Source: Dryococelus australis (Eukaryota > Arthropoda > Insecta > Phasmatodea > Phasmatidae). From it: 64,000 nucleotides of DNA. The DNA is taken from contig CM056993.1 of assembly GCA_029891345.1 (NCBI GenBank), positions 225,627,924 through 225,691,923 of the forward strand, given 5' to 3'. Numbering within the stretch: position 1 is the first letter of the stretch; each line of letters begins with the position of its first letter. A program made the position numbers and the translations under genes. The notes beneath the pieces are model-generated. The model was not told where the DNA came from. It worked only from the letters and a program-made list of their open reading frames with translations, and did no database searches. This document shows, piece after piece, positions 43,578-54,835 of this stretch.

Positions 43578-44581
43578 ACGTGAGAAATAGTGCTTAATAA
43601 TTGTATATATACTTCCGAGAGAAATTGCCGAATTCCCTCGTAAAATTAAAGAAATATTTTTTAATGTTCTGTTATATGTTTTCAATCAATCCATAAATGG
43701 CTTAAGAATACTCATTTTAGAGTGTTTTTTTTTTGTTTATTCAGGGGGGAAGCGATGCACTACATAAAAATCATTTTGTTATATTCAGATGGAGCCAGAA
43801 TCATATGTGCCTAAGCTCTCAATAATTTTTTATACATTATTTTTAAAATAATTATGCAGCACACCACAATTTATTCGCAAGTCGGGCTTGTAAGCATGTG
43901 AATATGTACATGCATATGATTATATAATTTGCGAATTATTAGTAGGCAGGCTCCTGAAATTCAATTTGCAAGCACCATTTCTATCTCCAGGAATGTATGT
44001 TTAAGCCCTATATAAACATTTACTTTTTTAACAAGTTATGTTTATAAAAGACTGGTCACCCTATTTATTAAGAAATAAAACACATGGTTTAATTATTCGA
44101 TGTAATATTTTTTTTTTTTAAGTTGTACCGAAATTGTATGTACAGTAATACAGCAACAAATTCTCTCATCTTCATTTCAGGTCATCTCTCTTCAAGACTA
44201 AATAATACATTATGCTAATTATTTATTATCTCAGCTATATTGCGTAGGAATAATTATCCTACTTAGATTTTATTAAATGTTTTACGACTAATCCAAGCAC
44301 CATCATAATCTCTATATACAAGGGGAAGTATGCAAGGTACAACACCAGCAGGAAATTAAAGACTTTATATCATACATGTATTTTTCCATACTTCAGACTA
44401 GAAACATAAAAATAGAAATATAAAATTTTTCCACGCAATTCATGTAGTGTCATTACACAAGCTTGTTCACTTTTCACTTAGGGAATATAATGTGCTTATA
44501 CACAGCACAAGGCAGTCTATGCTAGCGAGCATCCAACCAGAACCTTTCGCCATATGTTCTTCATGACAAAGTTTCACAATT

Positions 44582-44584
<3 letters not shown>
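43578..44584. other. AT-rich non-coding stretch
   Basis: No gene or repeat recognised. Confidence 0.4.

Positions 44585-44641
<57 letters not shown>
44585..44641. repeat. (AT)n microsatellite
   Basis: An uninterrupted run of about 28 AT units. Confidence 0.95.
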
Positions 44642-44644
<3 letters not shown>

Positions 44645-44829
44645 CAAGGAGGCACCTAAAGATTCAATGTTACACCACTGTAACTAATGCATGCCATCTG
44701 CTCTACCAACCAGCACCAGACGAAATATACTGATTGTTCATACCCGTAACAATAATTCGAGCATACCTCAAAAATTCAGTCCATACTGAACTTACCAAAA
44801 ATTTACTTACTGCTCATACTTTCTGTTCT

Positions 44830-45130
44830 AATGGTCTGAACTAGCCAAAACATATATACTAGTCACTATACCACCATACCTACCATTATAAACAAAACAT
44901 ACTAGGCCACCCAACACCCCATCTCCTAAAACCAAAAAAAAACTTAATTCAACTGCACCACCCAACACATTAATCATATTATCCATCATAACTCGAGCAG
45001 CTATAGAGCTGCGACCAACCCATAACCTAACACTCATTATACTTGTTCTATCAACCAATACCGCTTCACTCGCTATAATTCTATCATACCACAACCATTC
45101 GTCCACACAGACCATACAAAGCAAACATAC
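44830..45130 (-). repeat. G/T-rich repeat family, minus-strand copy
   Basis: Reverse complement matches 56940-57030 and 56380-56470. Shared words are TAGAACAAG, GTGTTAGGTTATGGGTTGG and TGCTCGAGTTAT in the same order, about 85 percent alike over 80 bases. The + strand is nearly free of G here. A 98-codon minus-strand frame is open through it, but the composition alone explains that. Confidence 0.65.
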
Positions 45131-45257
45131 AGTCTATACAAAGTAACTCAATCAACTTCTTTTCATACCATTTCTATAAAACTTTCAGGCTGTAGCAGAC
45201 ATCAATGGTTGAAATGATGAGGAAAAACACTAAAATAAAATTGCAACTCAAAAACAC

Positions 45258-45292
45258 CACACACACACACACACACCCCACACACACACGAA
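45258..45292 (+). repeat. (CA)n microsatellite
   Basis: Two CA runs broken by CCC. Confidence 0.9.
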
Positions 45293-45323
45293 AAAACTTA
45301 CACACATTCGCGCCAGGTGCCAT

Positions 45324-46535
45324 CATGTGGCAATTGATTGAACAAACATTACAGAGAATTTTCACTACCACAGAGGAGACAGAAAATTTTAAACAATTAC
45401 ACCAATCGCCAGAAAGTAGGGGGAAATTCGCAACAACAAATTGAAATTCTAAAATACTACAGACAAAAATACAATCCCCGTGTTAGAGAGATCAAATTTT
45501 GTAATATTCTCTGGCAGTCACTTTTACCTTCAATAGCAGATAAGATTATTGGCCTTCGTAACGAGACATATGAGGAAATGGCTGAAAATGTGAACTGGGA
45601 ATGTACCATTACAAACAGACTTTAAAACAGTCACAACAGAACCCCGACACAGAACAGTTAAAAACAGAGGTAGTCAATATAAAACAAGAGATTGCCAAGC
45701 TTATAGATCTGGCAGAACAAAACACCCACACAATACATATTCAGAGCAAAATTCACCCTGACGATCGATCATGTAAGTCGTCACCACGTTATGCAGGGTC
45801 ACCTACACGTAGTTACGACCACGAATCGAGATGTGATTCCCACAGCAATCAAAGTACGCAAAAAGGTAAGCAACAGATAGTAACTATTAAGGAATGTTCA
45901 CATACTGTATATCACCAGGCAGACATAGTCCAGTCATACAGGGGTAATAGGAATTTAAATAAGTGGGAGAACAGAGACAGACAGTACAACACTTAGGGGC
46001 GCAAACACATTCAGTTGCAGCGAGACCCTACCCAGCACTCAAAACAAAATACAAGCCAGGAGGAAAAACACTGTGTTTCAGGGACATGTCAGGCAATTTT
46101 TAATAAAATTGTGTCTAATAGATCATACTCAGAAATTGCCAAGTTCAATTCCCACAGCATCGAGGGCATAACATAAAACATAGTTTTGAAATACACGGCA
46201 AACACAGTGAACATGGCCACACCACATAAACTTTCACTTAAGCAAATTGTGCATGCGTGGCCATCTGAGCAGCAAAAAAACACACATGTCACACCACCTG
46301 CGATCTAGGTCAATGTTGACAAACTGCCACCATGTGCAGAGAAATGCGATGTTGCCATTTCACAGCGAAATGTCCAGCAAACATAAATTGTTGCCAGCCT
46401 ATGTAGCCTTGCCCAAAGACACCTGCGCCTTATGCTTTTACGCATATCATAAAGCGTGTCATTGCATACTGTTCCCACAGCAAAATTTTGAATTAGTGAC
46501 ATGCATCAGCAACAGCTTTGAAAGTTTTAAAAACT
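45324..46535 (+). pseudogene. Gag remnant of element D
   Basis: Frames in succession give QLIEQTLQRIFTTTEETENF, QIEILKYYRQKYNPRVREIK and LPSIADKIIGLRNETYEEMA, as in the C-terminal half of insect errantivirus capsids. Then comes a Gln/Lys/His-rich linker (45655-45990) with likely helices. Cys/His pairs in 46315-46460 may be a degraded nucleocapsid region. Stops occur near 45440, 45623 and 45994. The N-terminal capsid part is absent. Confidence 0.65.
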
Positions 46536-46679
46536 AATTTGGGCTGGCACACAAAATAGTTTATCTAGAGCAGAATGAACGAAACAGTACCGTAGACCCT
46601 ATCAACTGTTATCATAATATGAGTCGACAGGCCTGTGATGATGATGAGCCAAAGTTTCATAACATTCTGAGCAGGCCTG

Positions 46680-47170
46680 CACCTCAATCTAGAGTTGATC
46701 AATATTCGCACAACAAGACAAAACTTGAATTTCAGCATGCTGGCCCGACACTTCGACACTGTAGGTTGTTGTGAAATAAAATGTAGAAAATACTACACAT
46801 TACTTGACACTGAGTGCTCCCACATTAGTGTAGCTAGCTCTTTAACTTCAACACAGCAACTCCAATCCTTAAGAGACAATGTTACCTTAGTCGGAGCAAC
46901 CTCAGTATTAACAACACCCAAGTTTAAAACAACTATTATCTTGTGCAATAGCTGGCAACCCCTACCTACAGGACTTCTTAGCTGTGGTTAACTTAAGACA
47001 AGATATATTACTAGGAATCGACCTTTTTTTAAAGAAGTATGATGTTATTCCAATCTTGAGACACAATATAATATCTATAGATGCTCACGACCCTAATAAT
47101 TTAGTGCAGGTACCAATACATTCGGCTACAAATACATATGACAATGCTGCTTCTATGAACATTTATTAAA
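46680..47170 (+). pseudogene. Retropepsin-like protease of element D
   Basis: The frame reads FDTVGCCEIKCRKYYTLLDT then ECSHIS, the active-site strand with DTE instead of DTG. The second half (frame change near 46985) has RQDILLGIDLFLKKYDVIP, the conserved LLG-D-F segment near the protease C-terminus, and leads into the RT linker. Placement between gag and RT fits. Confidence 0.65.
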
Positions 47171-47904
47171 TGAATTAGATATCTTAGACAATGAAAAGCC
47201 TAAAATGCCCAACACCAACAAACAGTAAGATATTAAACAAACAGCAGCCATTACTGACATAATAAATATATATCTTGGATATAACAGAGGCCAAAAATTT
47301 TGAAATCAAATTAGAACTTAATACAGGCAAATTGATCGCTACCAGGACTTAACATGTAAACCCAAACATTCGTGATGAGTTATTGATGCAAATGAATGAT
47401 ATAACACGAGCTGGTATAATAGAAGAAGCTGACTCACCTTATTCTGCACCAAGCTTAGCTGTTTCTAAAAAGAATGGCAGATTGTGATTCTTAACATACT
47501 TTAAAAAGCTTAACCAATACTTAACTAGGGTTCAGTATTCCTTACCTCGTACTGAGGATATTCTCAATGCTTTGCAAAAGTCACACTTTATCACCAGCTT
47601 AGATTTATTTTCCGGTTTCTACAGCATACCAGTTAGAAAGAGGGATCATTAGAAATTAGCATTTAACATGTATGATGTTGTACTCTACTAGTAAAAATTT
47701 ATGCCAATGGGGCTCTCAACATCGCCACAATACTTCCAAATGTTCATTAATTCACTGTTAGGAGCTCTTCGATGGACGACAGTCATAGCCTATATTGATG
47801 ATATATTTGTTTTAGGTAACTCATTCGAGGAACACATCGCCAATATAGAGAAAGTTTTCGAAAGATTATGTATGTTCAATGTTAAAATAAATACCAAAAA
47901 GTGA
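47171..47904 (+). pseudogene. Reverse transcriptase of element D
   Basis: Blocks in order: IRDELLMQMNDITRAGIIEE, SPYSAPSLAVSKKNGRL (stop), YSLPRTEDILNALQKSHFIT and SLDLFSGFYSIPVRK with the first Asp, FMPMGLSTSPQYFQMFINSL, and the palm motif AYIDDIFVLG near 47790-47818. Stops lie near 47356, 47485, 47650 and 47690. The polymerase palm itself is well kept. Confidence 0.85.
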
Positions 47905-48680
47905 ACTTCGCAGAACAACCAGTTAAAGTAATGGGCCACATAATCACTCCACAGGGTATCACTATGGATCCAGAAAAGGTCTGCACTATTGAACACATGG
48001 CATTGCCAACCAATCTTAAGCAACAGTGTATATTTTTGGGCATGACTTCATACCTTCGATGGTATATAATGCAGTATGCTAAAATAGCCCAACCACTCAT
48101 TGATGTTGCTAAACATAACATACCCTACAAATGGGAAGATCTACACCAAAGTGCTTTCGTACAACTCAAGCAAGCAATTCTAGGTGCACCTGAACTACAA
48201 GATTTGATGAGCATAAAAACATTATCCTAGCCTGCGACACCAGTAACACAAAACAACTTATCATCATTGCTTTTGCCTCGAAAAAGATATCACTTAGTGA
48301 ATCGTGCTGGAATGTGACAGAACAGGAACTTGGTACTATCTGCTATTTTGTAACCATTTTAGACAATATTTATATGGACGTCAATACATAATGGAGACTG
48401 ATAATGTCAGTCTCAGGTGTCTACGAACAATGCAGAGTACAAAATTCGTATACAAAAGATGGCTATCGCACTAAGTGAATATGATTTTGAACCTCGCATT
48501 GTAAAAGGGAAATTTAATACATTACCAAATGCACTAAGCCACGTTAAGACCCACGCCTGCATACACACACAAAAAATTACAGTCAACAACACCACATATG
48601 AAGTAAAACAACAGATGACAAATTGTGCTTCTTTCTACAAAGCCTTAGCCGAACGCATCCTACAAAATACCTGAAAAACA
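47905..48680 (+). pseudogene. RT thumb and RNase H of element D
   Basis: 47901-48230 has VKVMGHIITPQGITMDPEKV and LGMTSYLRWYIMQYAKIAQP, the thumb and connection typical of gypsy pol. RNase H starts near 48230 (LACDTSNTKQ, FASKKISLSESCWNVTEQEL) and ends near 48550 with EPRIVKGKFNTLPNALSHV. A deletion or shift near 48395 removes the TDHKPL-type block partly. Single stops occur. Confidence 0.75.
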
Positions 48681-50262
48681 TGAAGAAATTGAAAAGAACA
48701 TTGTCAAATACACCACAAATCATTGGGATGAAATAAAGAGCTATTTCAAAAACGAATTACAGTCTAAAGACAAAGGCAAGGCGGCCAAAGCTATAGCCGA
48801 TGAAAAAATTATCCCCATGTATGCTATATGTAAAATAATAACCCGTGTACCATGTGAATACACAGGTAGAAATGGGAAACAACCCCAACAAGGTGGAAAC
48901 ACACTGTATTGACTCCCTTTTAAATTGCAAAATTCTAATCATAAACAAAAATGCATAACAACACTTCTTGCTTGCATATACTCACAAACAGAAATATATT
49001 AAAATTGATGATGGCTCAACTTTACACTTGTGTCCTATAGTTGTTAATTCATCACCCTTCATAGGAGAATATGAATGTTACCCTCACATCAGACAATTGG
49101 AACTTGCGCTACTCCAAAATAGAACAGGCAGATACCAAATACCATAGACTTAGTTGCCCATATGATATAACAGCAAACAGAGAAAATTACCTCAAAATAA
49201 ACACACCACAAGGCCCTACAGAATTAACATTAGTACCGCAAATCTATGTGAATGAAATCATCAAGCTCATCACGATGCTATTTTCGGCGGCGGACACTTT
49301 GGTGTTTCTAAAACTGTTCAAAAGATTAAACAAGCCTACCACTGGACACCATGAATACCAATGTCAATAATTACGCATGCTCATGTGCAGTTTGTAAAAA
49401 AACTAAAGCATCTAATGCTAAGCATATGGGTCAAATGACTCCAATTCCAACTCAACCACTTTCGAAAACTTGGGCTGTTGATGTGAAAGGACCCCTTCCC
49501 TCCACTGTGTGTGGAAATAAGTATATACTTGCAATGACTGAGTACTTAAGTAGACATGTAGTTGCGAAAGCCATGCCTTCCCTTGATGCCGCTACATGCG
49601 CTGAATTCATAAACAAGTCATTTTTCAATTTGGATGTCCCGAACAAATTTTGACATATCACGGCACGAACTTTCAGAATAAATTAGTCATTCACCTTTTG
49701 AAAATGCTAGGTATCAAAAAGTTAACCACAGCAGCTTACAACCCACGATACAATGGTTTAGTAGAAGCCATGAACTGCATTGTAGAAGAACAGTTAACTG
49801 CATGTGCAAACACTAACCAAGTCAACTGGGACTTATATGATGATTTTATTGTTTTCAACTGTAATTCGAGCATAAATACCACTACAGAATATACATCTTT
49901 CTAACTTTCACATGGCATAGAAGCTGCACACCCAGCACAGGTAGTAGCAGTTAAACACTCTCAGCACATCAACCCAAATTAATGCAAGATCGTAAAACTG
50001 CAAAGATAGATTTGCTTCAGGCCCACATACATCAGACAGACCAGTTTGATAGAATGCACAAACAAAATACATTGCAAATCAATGATTACATGTGGATGCA
50101 TAATCGTGGTAGACAGAAGGCGCTCACATATTGTTACTGAGGCCCCTACAGGGTGGCAGACATTTTAGGAAACTCCACCATGCGCATTCAAGTAAACGAA
50201 ACCGGTTCTCCTAAACTTGACACTGTCTGCACCCACCACACCAAACCTGCCTTCGTAAAATA
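48681..50262 (+). pseudogene. Integrase of element D
   Basis: Zinc module: HHDAIFGGGHFGVSKTVQKI near 49270-49330, then CAVC at about 49385. Core: KTWAVDVKGPLPS and YILAMTEYLSRHVVAKAMPS near 49470-49570 (first Asp), TYHGTNFQNKLVIHLLKMLG near 49650 (H where the second Asp is usual), YNPRYNGLVEAMNCIVEEQL near 49740 with the Glu. The C-terminal GPY module GPYRVADILGN is near 50142-50175, ending at TAA 50262. The upstream 48.7-49.2 kb spacer is badly decayed. Confidence 0.8.
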
Positions 50263-50836
50263 ATTCTGTGTTCCTTGTGTCATCAGTGTATTGTAAGTGT
50301 ATAGTTCGTTCAGTGTTTTAAAATGCCATAAAAATGTATTACTGTGTATGTGAGTGAATGACTTGAAAAAATAAGGGTACATGAGCCACTGTGTCGCTGT
50401 TGTGTGGAAGGATGCCGTGCAGCTAGTACATACCGCAACTGGGGCGCACTGACTACACTCCACACCCAGTAAGTGTCTAACACAACAGGATTCAGTCAGC
50501 GCCAGGTACTGGTCTGCACTGCCTTGCTGTCGTTACATTGCTGGGCGACTGCAGAGCAACATATAAGTGGAGAAGGGATTCATGGCCGCCAACCCCAGCC
50601 CGAGCATTGTGCCACACCGGCAAAGGCAACGAGCTGCTTCTGCAGCCTAGACGCAGTTGGTAGCGGTGCGTGAGCACGAGCAATGCTCTGCGCATGTGCT
50701 CCAATATCGCCATGGCAAAGCCAATCAGCAGATGAGCACGAACTGAAGAGTGGGGAGCCCGCTCTGCTCGACGCACGGTCAAGGCCGTGATCACAGTCTG
50801 CCTTGCACTGCCAGCCATACTTGCAGTGCCTGCCAC
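50263..50836. other. Unexplained GC-richer block between integrase and env of D
   Basis: It differs in composition from its surroundings (for example GCGTGAGCACGAGCAATGC). One + frame (50473-50673) has a hydrophobic VLVCTALLSLHCWATA stretch that could be a signal peptide, as expected for the start of env, but nothing else supports it. It could equally be an insertion that ends at the palindrome 50837-50866. Confidence 0.3.
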
Positions 50837-50866
50837 ATACAGGACCCACTCGAGTGGGTCCTGTAT
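50837..50866. repeat. Perfect 30-bp palindrome
   Basis: ATACAGGACCCACTC is followed at once by its exact reverse complement, centred between 50851 and 50852, with no spacer. It borders the GC-richer block and the env remnant. Confidence 0.95.
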
Positions 50867-52640
50867 ACTACATACTATGAGGACATTATTCCACTTATTT
50901 ACACTATACCCCTACACTTCCCTACCACACCTGCTTGCACGGACTAGAATTCGAGTTCCTGCCCGAATGGAAAACTTATATACAAATATTTACAGGCAGT
51001 AGAACAAGGAGTACTTCGAGAATACCTTGATGATGTAGACACATAATTCCATCGAACACGCGCAATCCAATTTATTGGAGATGCGACAAGCTGGTGTTGC
51101 AATATGCTCACCAACAAACACCTTCGTGTATTACTAAATTATGACGAGCAGCTTGACAACAAGATCAATGAACTTGCAAATAATATTATCACTACTAACA
51201 ATGCTATCAATGTCACATTTAAAGTAATTAATGAAATAAAACACCAGGTTGAAGGCAAAATAAACTCATTAGTAGCCACCATTAATGGCATTTCCCAAGC
51301 CTTGCAAAAACAGCATTCAGCCTTAAGCGAAATTGACAATGTTAGGGCACAATTTAATCTTCTATCCACACACCTCCTACAACTAACCAATAATGTTGTG
51401 CATGAAGATCTAGTGAGAGGTTATGATCAAAGTTGCCTCCTCAAAAATTGCCATTTACTGCTGCAAACAAAACACAACTTAGAGATAACCTTGCAAAATT
51501 AGATTTGGAATTGACCAAGATTAACTTAACATTAAGTCTTAGTATTAAGAATGATTTAATACCACACCCATGAACTCACAGAATGTTCATAGTTGCCACC
51601 ACAAAAATTTCCACTAACTGCTGTCAATAAAACACAACTTAGAGATGACCTTGCAAAATTACATTTGTAATTAACCAAAATTAATTTAACATTAAATATT
51701 AGTATTAAGAATGACTTAATACTACACCCATGAACTCACAGAATGCTCATTTTCCAACACCCAAATGATAATCAAAATTCTAATTCCCATTTCTCGAGCT
51801 AATTCCAAATGGAAAATTTTTAACATAATTCCAATGCCATACCATTTCGCAAATCAATCATGCACCATTCAAATTCCATATTCCACCATTGCTATTGATC
51901 CTAATACGGATACTATTAAGACAATTTCACACTCATCAGACCTACTAGCGGATGAAGTACACATCCCAAAGGAATCCCTCATTAGTAATAATTAAAGGTG
52001 TGTTAAAGAAGCAATTCCTGTATCTAATGCTAAAATGTTATTCTTTATATGTAAATGTCATTGCACACCAGACACATCATTTTCCATTCATCTCATCCTA
52101 CCCCTCCAATATGTACTAACTAATCCCCCAGAGGGGACGTGCTTACAATATGTAAACACTTCCCTGAATACTAATGTCACAAATCACAAGCTCGGAAGTA
52201 TTTAAGTATATGTACTGTGTGGTTGTCAGATAACTACTCCATAACAAATTGCTGTTGAGGCAACCCCTCTTTGAGATGTTCGAGCACCTACCATCCCTTT
52301 GCAGCAAACTGTTATCCCCATTCACTAGTTAAATCAGCAGGCGTTTCGCGTAGAGCAATTTTCATTAACTGCAAGCACCCATTTTTATAATATCAGCACA
52401 GCGCTAGACAAAAACTGGGAAATGAATCACAGTGAACAGCCAGTGTTACCGACAGTTGACGCCTAACACATGCATATTAATATGGACCAATGAAAATTGT
52501 TTTCATTACTAGACCCAGCCCATTTCGATTATATTATTTGGCTTTCATAACTGTCCTTGTGTTTACAGTTATTACTATGTATGTTAAGCTTGTTAAGCTG
52601 TCAATATTTCTATCAAGGGTAAACACAACGTTGTGTTACA
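50867..52640 (+). pseudogene. Envelope-like gene of element D (broken)
   Basis: Insect errantivirus envelopes are relatives of baculovirus F proteins. Near 51052-51085 an R-x-R site precedes a short hydrophobic F-I-G segment, as at the cleavage site and fusion-peptide start of that family. A long helical, Asn/Leu-rich region follows (51104-51502). At 51760-51995 the stretch with ILIPIS and PMPYHF resembles the conserved middle of these proteins. N-glycosylation sites occur near 52150-52175. A hydrophobic segment at about 52515-52600 (LAFITVLVFTVIT) looks like the membrane anchor. Breaks: a 160-bp tandem duplication, stops near 51502, 51995 and in 52.2-52.45 kb, and at least three frame changes. 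Entirely non-functional. Confidence 0.65.
51431..51750 (+). repeat. Tandem duplication of 160 bp inside env
   Basis: 51431-51590 and 51591-51750 both start AGTTGCC and end GAATGYTCAT, with roughly 88 percent identity by eye. As 160 is not a multiple of three, the duplication itself breaks the frame. Confidence 0.9.
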
Positions 52641-52773
52641 ATCACCTGGTTTTCTAAACCACAGGTGTATATGAGAGAACATTATGTTTGAGTTGGCTCC
52701 ACTTACAGCCTTAAATTTTATACTCATGCTTTCGTGCAACCTGATTGGAGTAATAATTAAGTTTATCATAGGC

Positions 52774-52785
52774 AAGTAAGGGAAA
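52774..52785 (+). promoter_or_regulatory. Polypurine tract candidate of element D
   Basis: AAGTAAGGGAAA lies directly before the AGTT that I take as the LTR start. Confidence 0.4.
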
Positions 52786-53104
52786 AGTTGTCAGGCCCTG
52801 AGGAAGGGTCCAGTAGTTCAGACATTATTAGGAATCCTTTTAGTATACAAATATAGAATAAAGATAAATAGGCCTATGATATGGAACACCAATGTAATAC
52901 TCAGTTTGAGGTGAGTGCCTCCTGTAATCTATAATTGTAAAGTCAACTCGACTTACATATTATGTCTGCGTAATTTGGACCGACATTATTACGTCAATTA
53001 TACCACTTAAATATAAATACAGGTCGACCTGTATTCTTAGCTCTCAGCAGTTATTGTACTTTTGTATTTATCAACGACTTGGATTTATTCTTCACTCATA
53101 AATT
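52786..53104 (+). repeat. 3' LTR of element D (single copy)
   Basis: It begins AGTT and ends AATT, the termini typical of errantivirus LTRs, over 319 bases, with TATAAATA at 53012-53019 and an initiator-like TCAG at 53044-53047. There is no 5' partner in the window, so the ends rest on these signals alone. Confidence 0.45.
53012..53047 (+). promoter_or_regulatory. LTR core promoter with a 20-bp palindrome
   Basis: TATAAATA (53012-53019) is followed 25 bases later by TCAG (53044). Overlapping the space between is a perfect palindrome, AATACAGGTC and its reverse complement (53016-53035). Confidence 0.5.
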
Positions 53105-53682
53105 GTGTAAGTAAAAGGGAATAGACTACCGTGTTACTATTTTATTACTAGCAAAAACACCCACAACTGTAAATTGTAGTATTATAGTAAACGAAATATA
53201 GGTACCATATATCTCCTTGGATTTTCTTAATGATCTCAACAAATCATCATGGTCAACATCTTAGTATATGTGTTAACAAAAAAAAAACATTCCCATATCT
53301 GTATGTTACTAAATGATATCACTGCATCGCGAAGACAAGATACTGCACTAATATATTATCAAAATACGAAATATTTCGTACTGAGCATTTTTGCATTAAT
53401 TCCTATCAAAATATTAATATATATTATGCTCAGTACAATGTTGTTGGAGTTCCATCACAAATTGTTGTATTTTTCTCATTGCTTAAAAAATTTGTGGTGA
53501 TTGTACTGCTAGAATCAAAGACAAATTCAATATGGAAACATAATCACACTTATCATTCCTACGGAAAAACACTATGTTAACAAAAATTATCGTACATATA
53601 TGTTAGTTCATATATTTTTATACCCTTCAGGTATTTTTTTTATAACAAGTGTAGTACTTACTTGCTCCCAGAGACTTTTAAC
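53105..53682. other. AT-rich non-coding stretch
   Basis: No gene recognised; small A/T-rich frames only. Confidence 0.4.
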
Positions 53683-53917
53683 TTAATAATTGTGAATGAA
53701 TTGTTCCATATGGAATTCCCCATCATATACATCACAACTAATAAACCATTGCAGTTCTTTATACGGCAAATAACGTTTTATGTTAACGAATTCCTTATCA
53801 AGGGTATTTAAAACCTTTCGTGTTTCACTGTTCCATACATGTAACTTGAGGTGTGAAAAGATAATATCTACGCTGCACAGCGGATATGAAATCAGTGTTT
53901 TGTCCACGGTGCCATTG
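53683..53917 (-). CDS. Candidate host exon, unrecognised
   Basis: On the minus strand a good acceptor (CCTTCTTTTGTCAG, AG at 53919-53918) precedes 77 open codons that start with NGTVDKTLISYPLCSVDIIF and include RKVLNTLDKEFVNIKRYLPY and ELQWFISCDVYDGEFHMEQF. The frame ends in TAA at 53685-53683. A perfect donor-like AAGTAAGTAC lies about 35 bases further on, in another phase, so the stop might reflect a small indel in an internal exon. The composition is that of a globular protein rather than low complexity. Family unknown. It could also be part of a transposon gene. Confidence 0.4.
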
Positions 53918-54350
53918 CTGACAAAAGAAGGCACAATTTTTCAGTGCTACCAATTGTGTGTATGCTTATTCCATTAAAATATGTGAGTGATTAATTAACA
54001 ATTTATAAGATGCAGTTATGTCTCTTATTATCAACATTAAGATAGTTAAGCCAACCGGCATACCAACTTGTTCATAGGTAATTTCAAAGTAAAATTTTCC
54101 TGGCATGTTGTAGAGCGAATTAGTCCCACACGCGAGCGCATTTCCTATCTCACCTTACCCATGGCCAACACCTAGTTGCAGGGGATATACTTGATTTTAA
54201 AATTAAATGTGGCACTGGACAAACTTCCTTCTCTCCTGTGGTCCCGCTTCACAACGTGCATATGTATTACTGGTTAGTGGTCGACGACACTGTTACAATA
54301 TAATTTATGTCAATTACCATGGTAAATTTTATAGCATCACTTATCACGTG

Positions 54351-54385
<35 letters not shown>

Positions 54386-54835
54386 TATATAGTAAAGAAT
54401 GGATATTTACTTTTTACCCTAGAAATGTTTGTTTGCATGAGTCATTGACAAGTCGATCAGCGACATTCATTCTCCTGCTGAGACATTTGTGAAGGATTAT
54501 GTGGGATGGACGAAATCTACGCATGTTTTATGGAATATGATAGCTTGGTAGATATGTTCTGTAGCGAACGGTAAAGTTATTATTCGCAAGGGTTTTATGG
54601 ATACCCTCACAGACTGCCATATTAGGTGAATGTTATCTGGTCGGGTGATGGGGAACAAATGTCTTGTCGACACGCACCTACCCTGGCGGCAATGTTGGAA
54701 CTAGTCTCGCCCTCTTCTACCCATCGCCTTCATCTCCTTTGTAAGCTGGATGTCCGTACACGCATCTACTGTTCGAGAGATCTAACCTCTCGAGAGATTT
54801 GCTAGAGATGTGAGTGCGGTCGCTCTTGTTTTTTA
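53918..54835. other. Non-coding stretch with (TG)n
   Basis: (TG)n at 54352-54381. Nothing else recognised. Confidence 0.4.

Larger units (their letters stand above)
45320..53104 (+). mobile_element. Element D: errantivirus-like element with env, 5' end missing
   Basis: Plus-strand order gag, protease, RT, RNase H, integrase with GPY module, envelope-like gene, LTR. Such gag-pol-env elements form the errantivirus group of insect Metaviridae. The 5' LTR and the first part of gag are not visible; sequence before 45.2 kb belongs to other repeats. Every gene carries several stops and frame changes. Base composition is A-rich on the coding strand, unlike elements A-C. A block at 50.3-50.87 kb between integrase and env does not read like the rest. 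Confidence 0.8.

Noticed and set aside
52100-52140. LTR start at CAGAGGGGACG / TGCTTACAAT
   Set aside because: The purine tract looked like a polypurine tract, but glycosylation sites and a membrane segment of env continue to about 52.6 kb, so the LTR must begin later.
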